Origin: Kalaharituber pfeilii
Taxonomy: Eukaryota; Ascomycota; Pezizomycetes; Pezizales; Pezizaceae
Assembly (NCBI GenBank): GCA_015179045.1
Contig: WHUZ01000075.1
Span: forward strand, 186,001-250,000
Direction: 5' to 3'
Length of the DNA stretch: 64,000 nt
The notes below the pieces were generated by a model. The model saw only the letters and a list, made by a program, of their open reading frames with translations, did not search any database and was not told the DNA's origin. The position numbers and the translations under genes are program-made. Below are positions 23,111 to 34,242 of the stretch, one piece after another (position 1 is the stretch's first letter; every line of letters begins with the position of its first letter).

Positions 23111-24034
23111 TCCTTAGCATTCTATCCATCTCATCAGTTCCATCAGTGGGTCCCCTTCTCCTTTGCCCTGCTCTGAACTGTCTTTTTAACCTAATGGACT
23201 GGCAATTCTCTGTGCTTGCCAAAAGTTAGTTATATCAGATATACAGTACTATGACTATTTATATTGAAAGAAGAGTAAGAGTAAACTACTCCATCAAAAG
23301 TATGAGACTATCTCTTAAAAGTTGAGCTATACCATCTTGGCCAACTCAGCATATATTGTGAGATAGGCGTCCTCAACCCAGTTGAGAAGCTGGCAGAGTA
23401 CTCATTGAGAAGAGCTCCAATTTCAGTGCAATATTTCCTATGTTACTATATTTATCTTGTACTACTATTAATAATTATTGTCTTCTATAGCTTTCCTGTT
23501 AATTGATGATAGCACTGCAACTTCTACAACGGTGTTGATATTATTGCTGTTATTCATACCAGCTGTTACTCAAAGTCTGCTATCACTCATGCGCACCGTC
23601 ATTTATACCTACCATGCGTCACTAGTACCTGCTATCACTCATACCACCTTCTGGTATTCACTCTCGCTGTCACTCATATACCACCACTCCTACCTACTGT
23701 CACATACCTGCTGCAGCATATATCTGCTGTTGCACATACCTCCCACCATGATACCTTTCTGCCCCGTGATCCTTGCATATAATATAGAGCATATGTAGTC
23801 GTTAGCTTGTATTCTACTATGCCTGTCGTGAAAATGCAAATACATAAGTATGCAATAAAACAATTACTAGTATGGTGTATTGTTATTTTTATTTGAGGCT
23901 AAGGAAATAGAGACAATCAATCAGTCCCTACTAGTAGGTATTTGTCTAGCGTAAAAAATAAATGCATGGGTATTGTATGTTCTAATCAAGCCTCATCCGT
24001 GCGTAGCAAGCCTCTACCAACAACATCAGTGCGC

Positions 24035-24075
24035 AAAAAATCTTTCTGCACTTTCCTCCCTATGCGTTGCCGTAG
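24035..24075. repeat. Right copy of the 41-bp identical inverted repeat
   Basis: Exact reverse complement of 21646-21686 over 41 bp. See the left copy. Neither copy lies in a recognised gene. Confidence 0.85.
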
Positions 24076-24524
24076 AACCGGCTGCGAAGCCGATGCCGCA
24101 CACGCTTTGACCGGCATCTGCAGCCGCAGCGCGGGCATACAGCGTTGAAGCAGCATCTGATACCGGAATAGGCAGGGGACGTGCGAGGATCTGCGGCGGC
24201 CAGTGGCAGATGAATGCGTAGGGCTTCAGTGCACAGATGTTGATGAACAACGGCGCGCCACGGGAGGCATCAACTCCGGGGGCGCACAGATAGGTACTTC
24301 ACTGTCGCAGGCAGCCATAAAGTCTCAAGAGGATGCCTATCGGCTTATCGTGAATGTTATGAAACTCCCAGATGCCAAGCAACAAGCTAAGTAATATGCA
24401 AGGGTGCTCCACTGCATCTGCCGAGCAAACGCATTCAGCAACAAAATGATATGAACACCCTATGACCCAGAGGCCGAGTATTAATACAATTGCATACTTT
24501 CTAGAAAGCAGCCCTTTGCAGAAG

Positions 24525-24540
24525 TCTGAGTACGAGAACA
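24525..24540. repeat. Copy of a 16-bp dispersed motif (TCTGRGYACGAGAACA)
   Basis: TCTGAGTACGAGAACA. Near-identical 16-mers occur at 33825-33840, 40769-40784 and 43912-43927, all outside genes. Probably the terminus of a MITE-like family. Confidence 0.55.
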
Positions 24541-24813
24541 CCCTTTGCAATCCTTCGCCGTTACAGATATCTCAGTGCACGGCGTTACAAGGATAACTTC
24601 AACTTGAATTCTTGCGGATGCACGTGAGCAAACATTGCCACAAACAAGTAGCCCTGCTAGGAGTACTCCCGCATGAAAAGCAGATGAAGCGAAAAAAGGC
24701 CTTTACCGCACCCAGAAAAGACCTTCAAGCTAAATATATCCGTGGTAATTTCATACCGATGCACAATAGCCCCACGATCCATAGTATTGAGCTCCCAGGC
24801 AAGCTTTCTAACT

Positions 24814-25690
24814 TTAAGCTGCCGGACCTTCGCTAGAACTCTGAGTGGCAGGAGGTGTGGTCTTATCCCCACTAGCTGCACCAACCTCTGCTGCAGCAGC
24901 AATATCTCCAGGGCTAGTTACAGGAGAGTCTTCTGTAGCATTCGTGTTCCCAAACTTCTTCAGTTCCGCAACCTGTCTTTCCAACTCTCTAATCCTTTTC
25001 TTCAACATCTCATTCTCCCGGGTCAACATTTGCGTTTCAGCCATGTAAAAGCTAGCCTCATCCCTGCTTCCTCCGAGAAGCCACTGACCCTCCTCACCAC
25101 CCAAACCCAGGTTGCCAACCGGTTGGAGAGATGGAGAGGACGTGTGCGTTGAGCTTGCCCTAGAAGCTGGCCTGTGCTGATTGAATGAGCTTTGCCTAGA
25201 AAGGCCCGTTCGACGCACAGAGGAGACACCAGGGGACCTAGCACGGTTTGTAGTAGATGCAGAATCATAGGTAGCTCCAGTGCTAGAGTTTCCATCGTCA
25301 GTTCCAACACTCTGCTGGTTCTGGATCTGCTGCAGGCGGATCATATTGAGCAGCCTATTGACAGCAGCCTCCTGTTCGATTTCTAGCTCATTGTGGAGCT
25401 CTGCAAAATCTGAACTAGGCTGGCGTGGGAGACGCTGGGGCCCCGGGGAAAAGTTCTCTATGGGGAGGGGTGGGTCAAGAGAGACGTTCTGCGGGATGAC
25501 AACGATCCCGAGGACTGTCGGCGGACATGCTGTGGGTTGGACGCATGCTGCAATCCTGAGGCTGATGGCCGTTGAGCGGAGGAGGGGTAGCTGGGCGGGA
25601 AGAGCTGGCTTGTGGGGAGATAGGCGTCTGGAGGGACGAAGAAGAGGCGGCGGGGGTAGAAGACGGCGTGTCAAGCGAAAGGTCAGGCAT
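24814..25690 (-). CDS. Ser/Pro-rich protein with conserved helical block and C-terminal coiled coil (one frame break)
   Basis: Function unknown. About 291 residues after one correction. The N-terminus (from the ATG at 25690) is rich in Ser, Pro and Ala; a central block reads FAELHNELEIEQEAAVNRLL then NMIRLQQIQ, the kind of helical motif conserved in uncharacterised ascomycete proteins; a Ser/Arg-rich linker follows, then a coiled coil (ETQMLTRENEMLKKRIRELE then RQVAELKKF) and an acidic Ala/Thr-rich tail. The frame starting MPDLSLDTP shifts into the long downstream frame near SADSPR: one surplus base in the CCC at 25507-25509 (GGG in the coding strand) would explain it. A 27-bp GT...AG interval here is too short for an intron. 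No membrane segment. Neighbours give no functional hint. Confidence 0.7.
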
Positions 25691-27347
25691 CTCTGCGTTT
25701 CGCTACAACGTCGGGTAGACTGCGGGCTTGCTCGTCTCTGAAGTGCTGGCGCGACTGTTTGGTGGGGGGGGTGCTGGGGGGATCCAGGATTCTAGTGGCT
25801 GCTGCGCAGCTGGGCTGAGGTCACCGCCACCTTGCTGTGCCTGGACGCCAAGCCAGCAGATAAGAGTCCAAGGCGCGGCTGAGGAACTTGTCACCACAGA
25901 TCCTCTCGATCTCGCGTCCCGGCCCAGCGCCCCTTAACCACTCGGCTTGCACGCACCGCTTTTCTCGAAGCTATCACACCAGCGAGGACTAGCTTGAGAC
26001 AATGGCGCCTGCCGCCGCGCCTGCGCTGGTACCCACCCTCTTCGTTGACAGGAGCAAATAATACAACCCCCGATGCGGCAGGTCTAAAACCACGTGACTT
26101 GCCCTCGCAGCTCTGTTCAGCAAAATTTATCCACTCCCGGACTAGCGTCGGGGTTTTGAGACTCTCTAGGAGCGGCCACGCTGCCCGAGAGAGTGTCGGA
26201 GCATGTCCCACCAGCTGGGCCAGAAGGCGTGTGGTTTTTTGCAGCGGGTGAATCCTAAGCACCAGGGCCAGGGTTGAAAATCGACTTTGTCACAGACATG
26301 ATGTGGCCACAAATAGCCCTGCACATGTAGAAACAGTCCCTTTTCGGTCAGGCAGTTGCTTTCAAGAGAGGCGCGCTGACTTCGGCATCGCAACGTCGAG
26401 ATCTCAATTAAGGATGAAGGAAAATGTGGGCCCTGTAACATGGAAGCATCTGGCTGGGCATGGGCATGTAGCAAGGCAAATATGGACCACCTTCTGGTTG
26501 AGACTGCTACTTCGTGTAGCCTGGCTATGTTCCGTCACATTTACTTACGCTACAACAGCCCATCCACGTGCTGTGGATGAAGAGAGTTAAACGACCTCAG
26601 CAGTAGGAGCATGAGAAGTCAACAAGTACCGAAATCAGATTTTAAGGGTATCTGAGTCAACATAATTATTTAAGTGACGGCTCGCTCTCAGCCGAACACA
26701 CAATTTTCGACTGAGAGTGCCATTGGCCAAGTATGTCCTAAACACGTTCGAGGAAACGCATGAGGTTCGTACAATAATAAGCTGGCTACTGTCAAGTTAG
26801 ATTGCTGAACATTGTGGAACCTTAACGAATCAGGCAATTTTCTATTATAATCATTTGCTCGCTAATCCTTTCTTCATATGAAAACACCTTCCTCCCAAGA
26901 TACCCTTCTTTTTCGTTTATCCAAATCATTTCCGTATCAATAAAGCTCTTCAAATGCAACCATATACTATTTGTTCGGCTTTTTAACCTCGCAGCATTTC
27001 AAGTCCATTTTTTTTATCCTTAGCCTATTCCCAAACAGGCTCGATGCTCACAAGGAAAAAGCTGTGTGGCGACTATGCTTTCCCAATGTTTTTCCCTGTT
27101 CTGAAAAAATTTATGCATAGTATCGAAAGGGCATAAACAGGGAAATAGAGAGGATGCTATGTCAACTTGCTCTATTTGCAGGGGCCCTGGCACGACGACA
27201 AGGCCCCCTGTTCAACACCCTGGTGATAAAGCCAGCAGGGGTCAGAAGCCAGACAGACTGGCTGTAAAAAATGCGTTTTCTCAGTTGCGGTGGCTCCTAC
27301 AAACCCACAGAAACCCTGCCATGGCCACGTGCTACAAGCGGGGTTAT

Positions 27348-27379
<32 letters not shown>

Positions 27380-29191
27380 CCCACAGAAAAAATCCCACTG
27401 TACATACATACAAACTCACAGAAAAAATCAAAATATACGAACGTACGGACTCCATGCCACACGAGAACTCTACAGCCTATTCAGCTACAGGACTGGAGAA
27501 TGCGCCTGCGTTTTTGCCATCAGCACGTTTAGGGCTGCGGATACATTATTAGTAAATGCTCAGACAGCATTGTAGATATGAATGAGTGCATAAATGCAAG
27601 TTGACATGTAAAACAGTGCATATGATTACAAGAAATATACCTTTTTCATGTTTAGAGCCAGACAGTGCCCGCTTGTCAACAGTGTCAAGGGGCCCCAGCA
27701 AAATCGCATCCTGAAATCACAGAGCCAGCTCTATATTTTGCCCGCTCTGCCATCTTGAGCTTGGTCAGAAGATTTGGAGTAAGGCCAGCTTTAAATCGCA
27801 TCCTCTCTAATATTAATTATAGTATCTCCACTAAGTCCCAAAGTGGAAGCGCGCACTGATCGCAAAGGGGTGAATCTGCCAAGGCAGGAATGACAGTGTG
27901 CTAAAGTTACACGAAACTTGATGTATCATACCATTGAGGCTTGTTTAATTGGTCAAGCCACAGTTACAGGGAGTGCCAATAGATCCAACCATTCACAATC
28001 CTGGCCGGCGATCTGGGAATTCCACGGCGTTTGAAACAGCGCGCCAGTAAGATTCTAAGTTTTCGTAGCTAAACCAATCAAGTATAATTTCTGCGACTGG
28101 AATAGGTGCAACAACCAACGACACACACACATGCAGCGCACAAGTTGACTATGAATATCGCGACAGTTTACAAGAAAAGGCCTGTGTGGGGTGCGACATA
28201 CTTAGATGTACTGTACAAAGAACCTATGAATAGATGGCTTGCTGTCCATTATTGCTGCACTAATGCGGAGCACATTCCCCATTCAGATCTCTCGCTACTC
28301 AGACCAGCTGCAGAGGCGATCGATACGGCGTGGAATACGACTCGATTGCGCTAGTCTCCGTAGTGCACGCACACTGGAGTAACGATATTGAGCTTCATCC
28401 ACAACCGTTGGAACGTGTTAGCCCCACATCCAGGACTTAGGCCAAACGCACACATGGCATTCTACATTCAGTTCGGTCTGCTGGAGCCATGGAAGCAGTA
28501 TAAGAATGCACAATCTCAGGGCCGCAAATAGGGAGAGGGCGACTGGGCGGGAGAGAGCCATAAGGCAGGCCATGGGGCGGCAGCCATGAGGTGCCTGGGA
28601 TATTACTGGCGCAACGCTCCAATCAGGCCCAAGGGGCAGCTTGCTTGAGGCACTAGGGGTGGTCAGTCTCGCGGGGTGGTATGATACTGTAGTGTGGGCC
28701 AGTTGTTTTCCAGCTGGGCCCAATGGGCGTGCTGCATTATTGCTAGCGCGGGCTGCGTGGGCCAAACAGAACACACGCCGTGCCAGCAATATCGGATCAT
28801 GCCTCGGCACAGACTACTGCAGGCGGGAGTACAAAGCAGAGAAGTGTGAGTAGAATGGCAGGCCTGTCTCACCGCCGTCACTCGCAACCCGTCCCAGCGG
28901 CAGAGCAAAGAAGAAAAAGAAAAATTAAAAAAAAAAAGCCCGGCACATGAGCCCTCCGCCGCCTGGACGCAACCCTCTTAAGATTCTCCCTTCCCCATCA
29001 GTTCCAGCATTAACTGCCCATCGCTCGTTGACGGCATCCCTAGACACGACCATCCGCTCCTTTCACTTCACCTGACTGGACTGCAGTGGCCCCTGCCATC
29101 ACGTTCGCTTCTTATATTTCCTTCTTGGTCATCTTTCGGGATTACTTGCGCCTTTTTTAGATTTGAGAGCAAATAAAGTAATATTTAAATA

Positions 29192-29226
<35 letters not shown>

Positions 29227-29964
29227 AAAAAGAAAAAGAAAAGGGAAGAAAGAAAGAAGGAAGGCAGACAGAGAGAGTGCACTCTTTTCAGCAAAGAAAA
29301 GCTCGTCCGCTTCAAGGCTGCCTTCTTATCGAAAGGTACGGCTACGAACGCTTAGCGGAAAAGAATAGTAACAAAACAAGAATTGGTCAACTGCTCTGTT
29401 CGCTGCATATTGGGATTTATATCAGCAACCCAATAATAATACTGTACGATTTACAAGCACACCGACATAGCAGCAAGCCTGGTGTAGCTGAAAGCCGTTT
29501 CCCCGTCGACCACGTTTATAACGTCACATTCACCGGCCACCTGCTCGCGACAAGGGACCTCATTTGCACCTTCCTGCATAGAGTTATCTCCGAGACCCGT
29601 TAGTTCTCCGAGACGAAACGTTGATCGGATCTTTATTGGCAATCTGATCCTACACACTAGACATTAGTCTTTGTTTGATGCTTGTGCACATTATCATTTG
29701 AAAGTGTATAAGCAGCGGGATTAGTAGCATTGTCTAGTGGCTGAAGAAGTATCTCCTTTATATCAGCCGGGTTGTTGCATCATTACCCCTCGCTAGTTTT
29801 TTATTTTTTTTATTTTTACTTCGGGATCTTTCTAGCTCAGAGCAAAAACGAAGAGGATACCCCTCATTACCAGCGCTCCTTTGCATTCCTATACGGGTAA
29901 CCGTGCTCCATTACAACAAACAAGCAAGAAACTGTGCTGAGTTTTGGGCACTACGGTGTCCAAA
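25691..29964. other. Gene-poor intergenic region
   Basis: About 4.3 kb with no supported gene. It contains A runs at about 27355-27379 and 29192-29224 (the latter merging into GAAA repeats) and probably the long 5' region of the chitin synthase gene. Open frames at 27665-27859, 28106-28354 and 28418-28810 have no recognisable domain or exon structure. Confidence 0.5.
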
Positions 29965-32816
29965 ATGTCCGACGAGATACCATCAATCTCAGACCCATGG
30001 AAGGCGTCAGAGGTATGTGATTGCTTTGGGACGTTGTGTAGATGAATTCTAACTGAGGCGTCCGATAGATCGCATATACCGCCATCATGGGGGCGGTGAT
30101 GTGTGCGGCGTTGCTAGAATGGTTTCTATGGCTGGTAAGGAATCAGTTCAGAATTACAGCTTAAGGGTGCCGAAAACTGATGTTCTGTTCAGGCCGCTTT
30201 TCTCTATTGCCTTGTCAAAGTCTTTCAGAAGGCTGAACACTGGACCATTCGATTTTTGGCTGTAATCATGATGATATTGTTCACAGCGTTTCGGTATGTC
30301 AATCTCAAGTCAATTAGGCCTCATCTCTGATAAACCATAAGCTGACTTGTTTGCTCAACCTACCAGATGCATTTTCTTGCCTATCATGGTTGTGACTCTC
30401 CCGCTTCCGGCTCGGATAACCCAACACTTCCCTGTGGCCATGGTATCATTCCTACAGTGGTTCGCTTTCTGGTCATTTGCTGGTTTACTCACAATCCCCT
30501 GGTTGTTTTGTGTCTATCAACTCGTTACTCACAGCTTGGGGAGAAACCGGCGGATCAAGACCGTATTAGATGAGTCTACTGCACCGAAGGTAGTTATAGT
30601 CATGCCTTGTTATAAGGAAGTCCCGGAGGTCCTCATGACTGCGATTGACTCCATTGTGGACGGCGATTATCCGCCTTCTTGTCTTCATATCTTCCTCTCA
30701 TTCGATGGTGCTGATGAGGATGAGCTTTACTTGAAAACGATTGAATTCCTGGGAGTTCCTCTATCGCTGGAGAGCTATCCAATGAGCTTGGATGTCGTGT
30801 ATAGAGGGATGAGAATCACCGTATCGCGGTTCCCTCATGGTGGCAAGCGGCATTGCCAAAAGAAGACATTCAAGTTAATTGACAAAATCTACGAAGCCTA
30901 CTTGAAAAGGAATGACAACTTATTCATCCTCTTCATTGACTCGGACTGTATCTTGGACAAATACTGCATTCAAAACTTTGTATGGGAAATGGTGAGATGC
31001 TACTCTGTTCCCTGTGACAACACAAGTTGCTAACCGAGGATGTTTTAAACAGGAGCTCAAACCTGGCAGTAAGAAGAACATGTTGGCGATGACAGGCGTT
31101 ATCACCTCGACTGCAAAGCACCAGACCCTCATTACACTACTCCAAGACATCGAGTATATCCATGGTCAGCTATTTGAGAGATCTGTCGAGTCTGCTTGTG
31201 GATCGGTCACCTGTCTTCCCGGTGCTCTGACAATTCTCCGCTTTTCCGCTTTTAGGAAAATGGCAAAGTACTACTTCGCCGATAAAGCGGAGCAATGTGA
31301 CGATCTTTTCGACTATGGAAAGTGCCATTTGGGAGAGGACAGATGGTTGACACATCTGTTCATGATTGGCGCCAAAGAACGGTATCAAATTCAGATGTGT
31401 ACCGGAGCATTTTGCAAAACCGAAGCAGTCCTCAATTACCGAAGTTTGCTGAAGCAGAGGAGGAGATGGTTTCTTGGATTTATCACCAATGAAGTGTGCA
31501 TGTTGACTGATATTCGGCTCTGGAAAAGATACCCAATTTTATGTGTCGTTCGTTTCATGCAGAACACCATTAGAACTACAGCACTCTTGTTCTTCATTAT
31601 GGTCCTTTCCTTGATTACCACAACCCAGAAGATTAGCCAGCTCCCAGTTGGGTTCATTGCAGTCTCTTTGGGTCTCAACTGGGCTCTCATGTTCTACTTT
31701 GGACTCAAATTGAAGAGATATAAGGCTTTGCTGTACCCATTGATGTTCGTCTTAAATCCATTTTTCAATTGGGTTTACATGGTCTATGGAATTGTAAGTC
31801 TACTTACCAAGCTACTTCGAATGCAGTTATTGTTGCTAAAATTTGAATAGTTCACGGCTGGTCAACGAACGTGGGGAGGCCCTCGGGCTGATGCCGGTGC
31901 TGCTGACCAGAATAAGACAGTGCAAGAAGTTATTGAACAGGCCGAAGCAAGAGGAGAAGACTTGGAAGTTATTCCGGAAACCTTCAAACCAGCAGCCGAA
32001 GCGAGGGATCAGGGTCTCACACACAGAAAGCCTACGGGAGTCTCACTCCAGCCTGGGGATCATATTGACGGCAGATTTGCAGCTCCAGAGCTGCTACCAG
32101 ACGGTTTTTATAACCATTACAATGATTCCATGGGTACATTGCCCGATCACTTACCAAGGAATCCGAACGCGCCCCATATCCCACTTCACCCACGTGCATC
32201 TTTCGACAGTGTGCAATCGGGATTCACAACGTCTGCTGGAAACTCAGTTTATATGCCTCGCCGCGTTGAGAGTATCATGGGGGATGAAGATAGACGGAAG
32301 TACTTGGTGGCGCAGTCAAATCAACGGGAGGCTGGAGGTGCTTACATGGAGGAGCCTCGGGATTATGGGCAGGTATATGGATATAAAACAGGAATGGAAT
32401 CAACCGATTCTGTGAACTCTACAGGAAGCTATTACGCATATCCAAATGGAGCCCGGGAAAGCTACAGCATGCATAATTACAGTGTAGGCAAGGATGTCTC
32501 AGTCGCTAGCTCTTCCGCCCATTCACCAGAACCTCCAGCTGGTGATCCCCCAGCTGAACCAGAAATTGCCAAACTTCAACTCCCGGAGCCCGCGCATCCA
32601 GCTGCAGAGAGAGGGCCATCTGGAAGGACCCGACCTGGAGTTGTTGGCCGAAGCCCTCTAGGCAGAAACAGCCTCGTTAGAACAGCTACAACAGAGGCAG
32701 CAAATGATCCTGAGGCAGACACTACAAATGAAGCAGATCAAGACGGCGGGAGAAACGAAGGAGATGCTAATACGGATAAGAAACGGAGGAACAAACTAAC
32801 TAAACATAGGAGTTGA
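29965..32816 (+). CDS. Chitin synthase, probably class VI
   Basis: Plasma-membrane processive glycosyltransferase polymerising UDP-GlcNAc into cell-wall chitin. Six exons: 29965-30012, 30069-30134, 30193-30293, 30367-30991, 31053-31793 and 31851-32816, all GT-AG with consistent phase, giving 848 residues. Three N-terminal hydrophobic segments precede the catalytic domain. Seen are VVIVMPCYKEVPE, FLSFDGADEDE, the DSD metal-binding triad (about 263-265), SACGSVTCLPGAL, GEDRWLTHL (acidic acceptor-site motif near 375) and QRRRW (about 415-419), followed by a cluster of C-terminal membrane helices. There is no myosin-like or cytochrome b5 domain, which separates it from classes V and VII. The long cytosolic tail has NSVYMPRRVESIMG and DRRKYL blocks that I associate with class VI. 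Reading frame is intact. Class assignment is from memory of family features and less sure than the enzyme call. Confidence 0.92.
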
Positions 32817-33710
32817 TTTTAATTGTCTCAATTTCATAATTTTTTAGTACCTGGGTATTATTGGTTAATTAGAGACTTGTGCAATGGAGCGCGGTTGGAA
32901 TATTTAGGGAGCAAGAGTTGGGGGAAAGCGTGGCGGACACCGTTAATGTTCTTCTCAATTTTATTCCGTTGTAGCTTCCTTTTTTTTTTTTTTTTTTTTT
33001 TTTCAGGAATTTGGTTGGATTTTCTCAGTGCGGTCCGTCAAGTTATTTTATATTTTGCATGCATCACCCATATATCTGCAGAGGGAGTTTGGGGTACTAT
33101 ATTTCATTTCGGATGGGATCATGATGACTATAAAATCTGCATGTTTTTCTTCGGTTCCATCTGTTTGCTCCATTACATTGGTTCTCAATCCAAAACAGTA
33201 CATAGTAAATACTAAGTATCTATTCTTGCGCTGCTTTGCTACCGTGAATATGCATGCTGATTCCTCGAACACTTTTCTCTAACCAGAGGGACGGAAGAAA
33301 AAAAAAAGGTCCTGCTCATTTCTTTTTCCGTTTTGGTTTTACATGATGAAGCAGAAAGTCTGTCTTAAGAGAGGTACAACACAACCGCGCGCTAGTGTGG
33401 TCTTGGCAGAGCTCCAGGCGCTATTAATCGCGCTAGCGCGCTCTTTGGTGTATTGCTAAGTACGGGAATGCAGGGCTAATCTCCAGTAGCCTCATACCAG
33501 GACCTCTGGCTGCTAAAATCTCCAGCTTCTCCATTATCTCTACTCTGTAACGGAGGTGGTAAACGCAGAAAATTACCACCCGCCAGGCCAAAAGACACTT
33601 GACTAGTGATGCTCGCTAGTCATCTACGTAGCTCATATAGCTATTGTGCGACTGCGACACATGCGCATTGCATTTTTCGCATTTTTTCCTTCCACCCGGT
33701 GACCCCGTAT

Positions 33711-33780
33711 ATCATTACTCGTATACTACCCTTTGGGCTATGACAAAACTAAATACAAAATAAAGGAATAAAGATACACA
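33711..33780 (-). repeat. SINE-like retroposon copy B (diverged)
   Basis: ATCATTACTCGTATACTACC then CTTTGGGCTATGAC matches the shared tail with several substitutions; following bases (AAATACAAAATAAAGGAATA) are similar to copies A and C. No poly(T) remains next to it, so it appears older than the others. Confidence 0.5.
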
Positions 33781-33801
33781 GTAAAATAGCATACCATGCT
33801 C

Positions 33802-33840
33802 TGTTCTCGTGTCCAGAAGCAGAGTCTGGGCACGAGAACA
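33802..33840. repeat. Hairpin of two inverted copies of the dispersed 16-bp motif
   Basis: TGTTCTCGTGTCCAGA (33802-33817) and TCTGGGCACGAGAACA (33825-33840) are inverted complements at 15 of 16 positions, separated by 7 bp. The right arm is the same motif found singly at 24525, 40769 and 43912. This looks like a minimal MITE or a fused TIR pair. Confidence 0.7.
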
Positions 33841-33870
33841 ACCACACTCCACTTCTGCCACAGTAAGGAA

Positions 33871-33990
33871 TTTTTTTTTTTTATTACTCACATGCCGCCC
33901 TGTGGGCTATAAGTACATGAGGAAGTAAAAGGAATAACAAAGGCGAAGAAGGAAAAGAAATAACCAAGTGATGTCAATGAAACCAACAAG
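33871..33990 (-). repeat. SINE-like retroposon copy C
   Basis: T12 run (33871-33882), then ATTACTCACATGCCGCCCTG and TGGGCTAT, then about 85 bp resembling copy A (TAAGTACATGAGG, AACCAAGTGAT). Orientation is minus, with the tail ending in poly(A) on that strand. Confidence 0.6.
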
Positions 33991-34148
33991 CCAGGCCATT
34001 CAGGCAGGTTTAAGCCAATTAAACGAATCCCTCTACAGCTATCCAGGTAAATTAAGGCCAGCGTTTACCAGATTATTTGAGTATTTGAATGAGTAGAATC
34101 TTCCATATATTTAGAATTTTAAACAGCAGCGGTCTATGACTTTAGTCA

Positions 34149-34242
34149 AGTATGTATCACATACCTAAATCCTCACCATAGCCCACAGGGCGGCACACGA
34201 GTAATGATTAAGAAAAAAAAAGAAAAAAAAGTATGTATCACA
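34149..34242 (+). mobile_element. 5'-truncated SINE-like insertion with 13-bp target-site duplication (copy D)
   Basis: A 68-bp body (34162-34229) carries the shared tail CATAGCCCACAGGGCGGCAC then ACGAGTAATGATTAAG and a poly(A)-rich end. It is flanked by identical 13-bp copies of AGTATGTATCACA at 34149-34161 and 34230-34242. Target-site duplication, poly(A) tail and 5' truncation together are the hallmarks of LINE-machinery retroposition. Orientation is opposite to copies A-C. Confidence 0.8.

Larger units (their letters stand above)
18829..24813. other. Gene-poor, repeat-bearing region
   Basis: About 6 kb without an intact recognised gene. Separate entries cover its tandem repeat, CT microsatellite, long hairpin, TIR-bounded transposon remnant, 41-bp inverted repeat pair, SINE-like copy and two possible coding relics. 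An open frame at 24203-24394 (+) looks protein-like but has no recognised domain. Confidence 0.6.

Noticed and set aside
25515..25545. 27-bp GT...AG interval as an intron in the coiled-coil gene
   Set aside because: Much shorter than any other intron here and below the practical minimum for fungal splicing; an indel is more likely.
29163..29603. 146-codon frame starting with poly-Lys
   Set aside because: The start is an A32 homopolymer and the rest has no recognisable domain.
33871..34230. Interpretation of copies C and D as the two TIRs of a single 360-bp MITE
   Set aside because: Copy D has its own 13-bp target-site duplication and poly(A) tail, so the two are independent insertions in opposite orientation.
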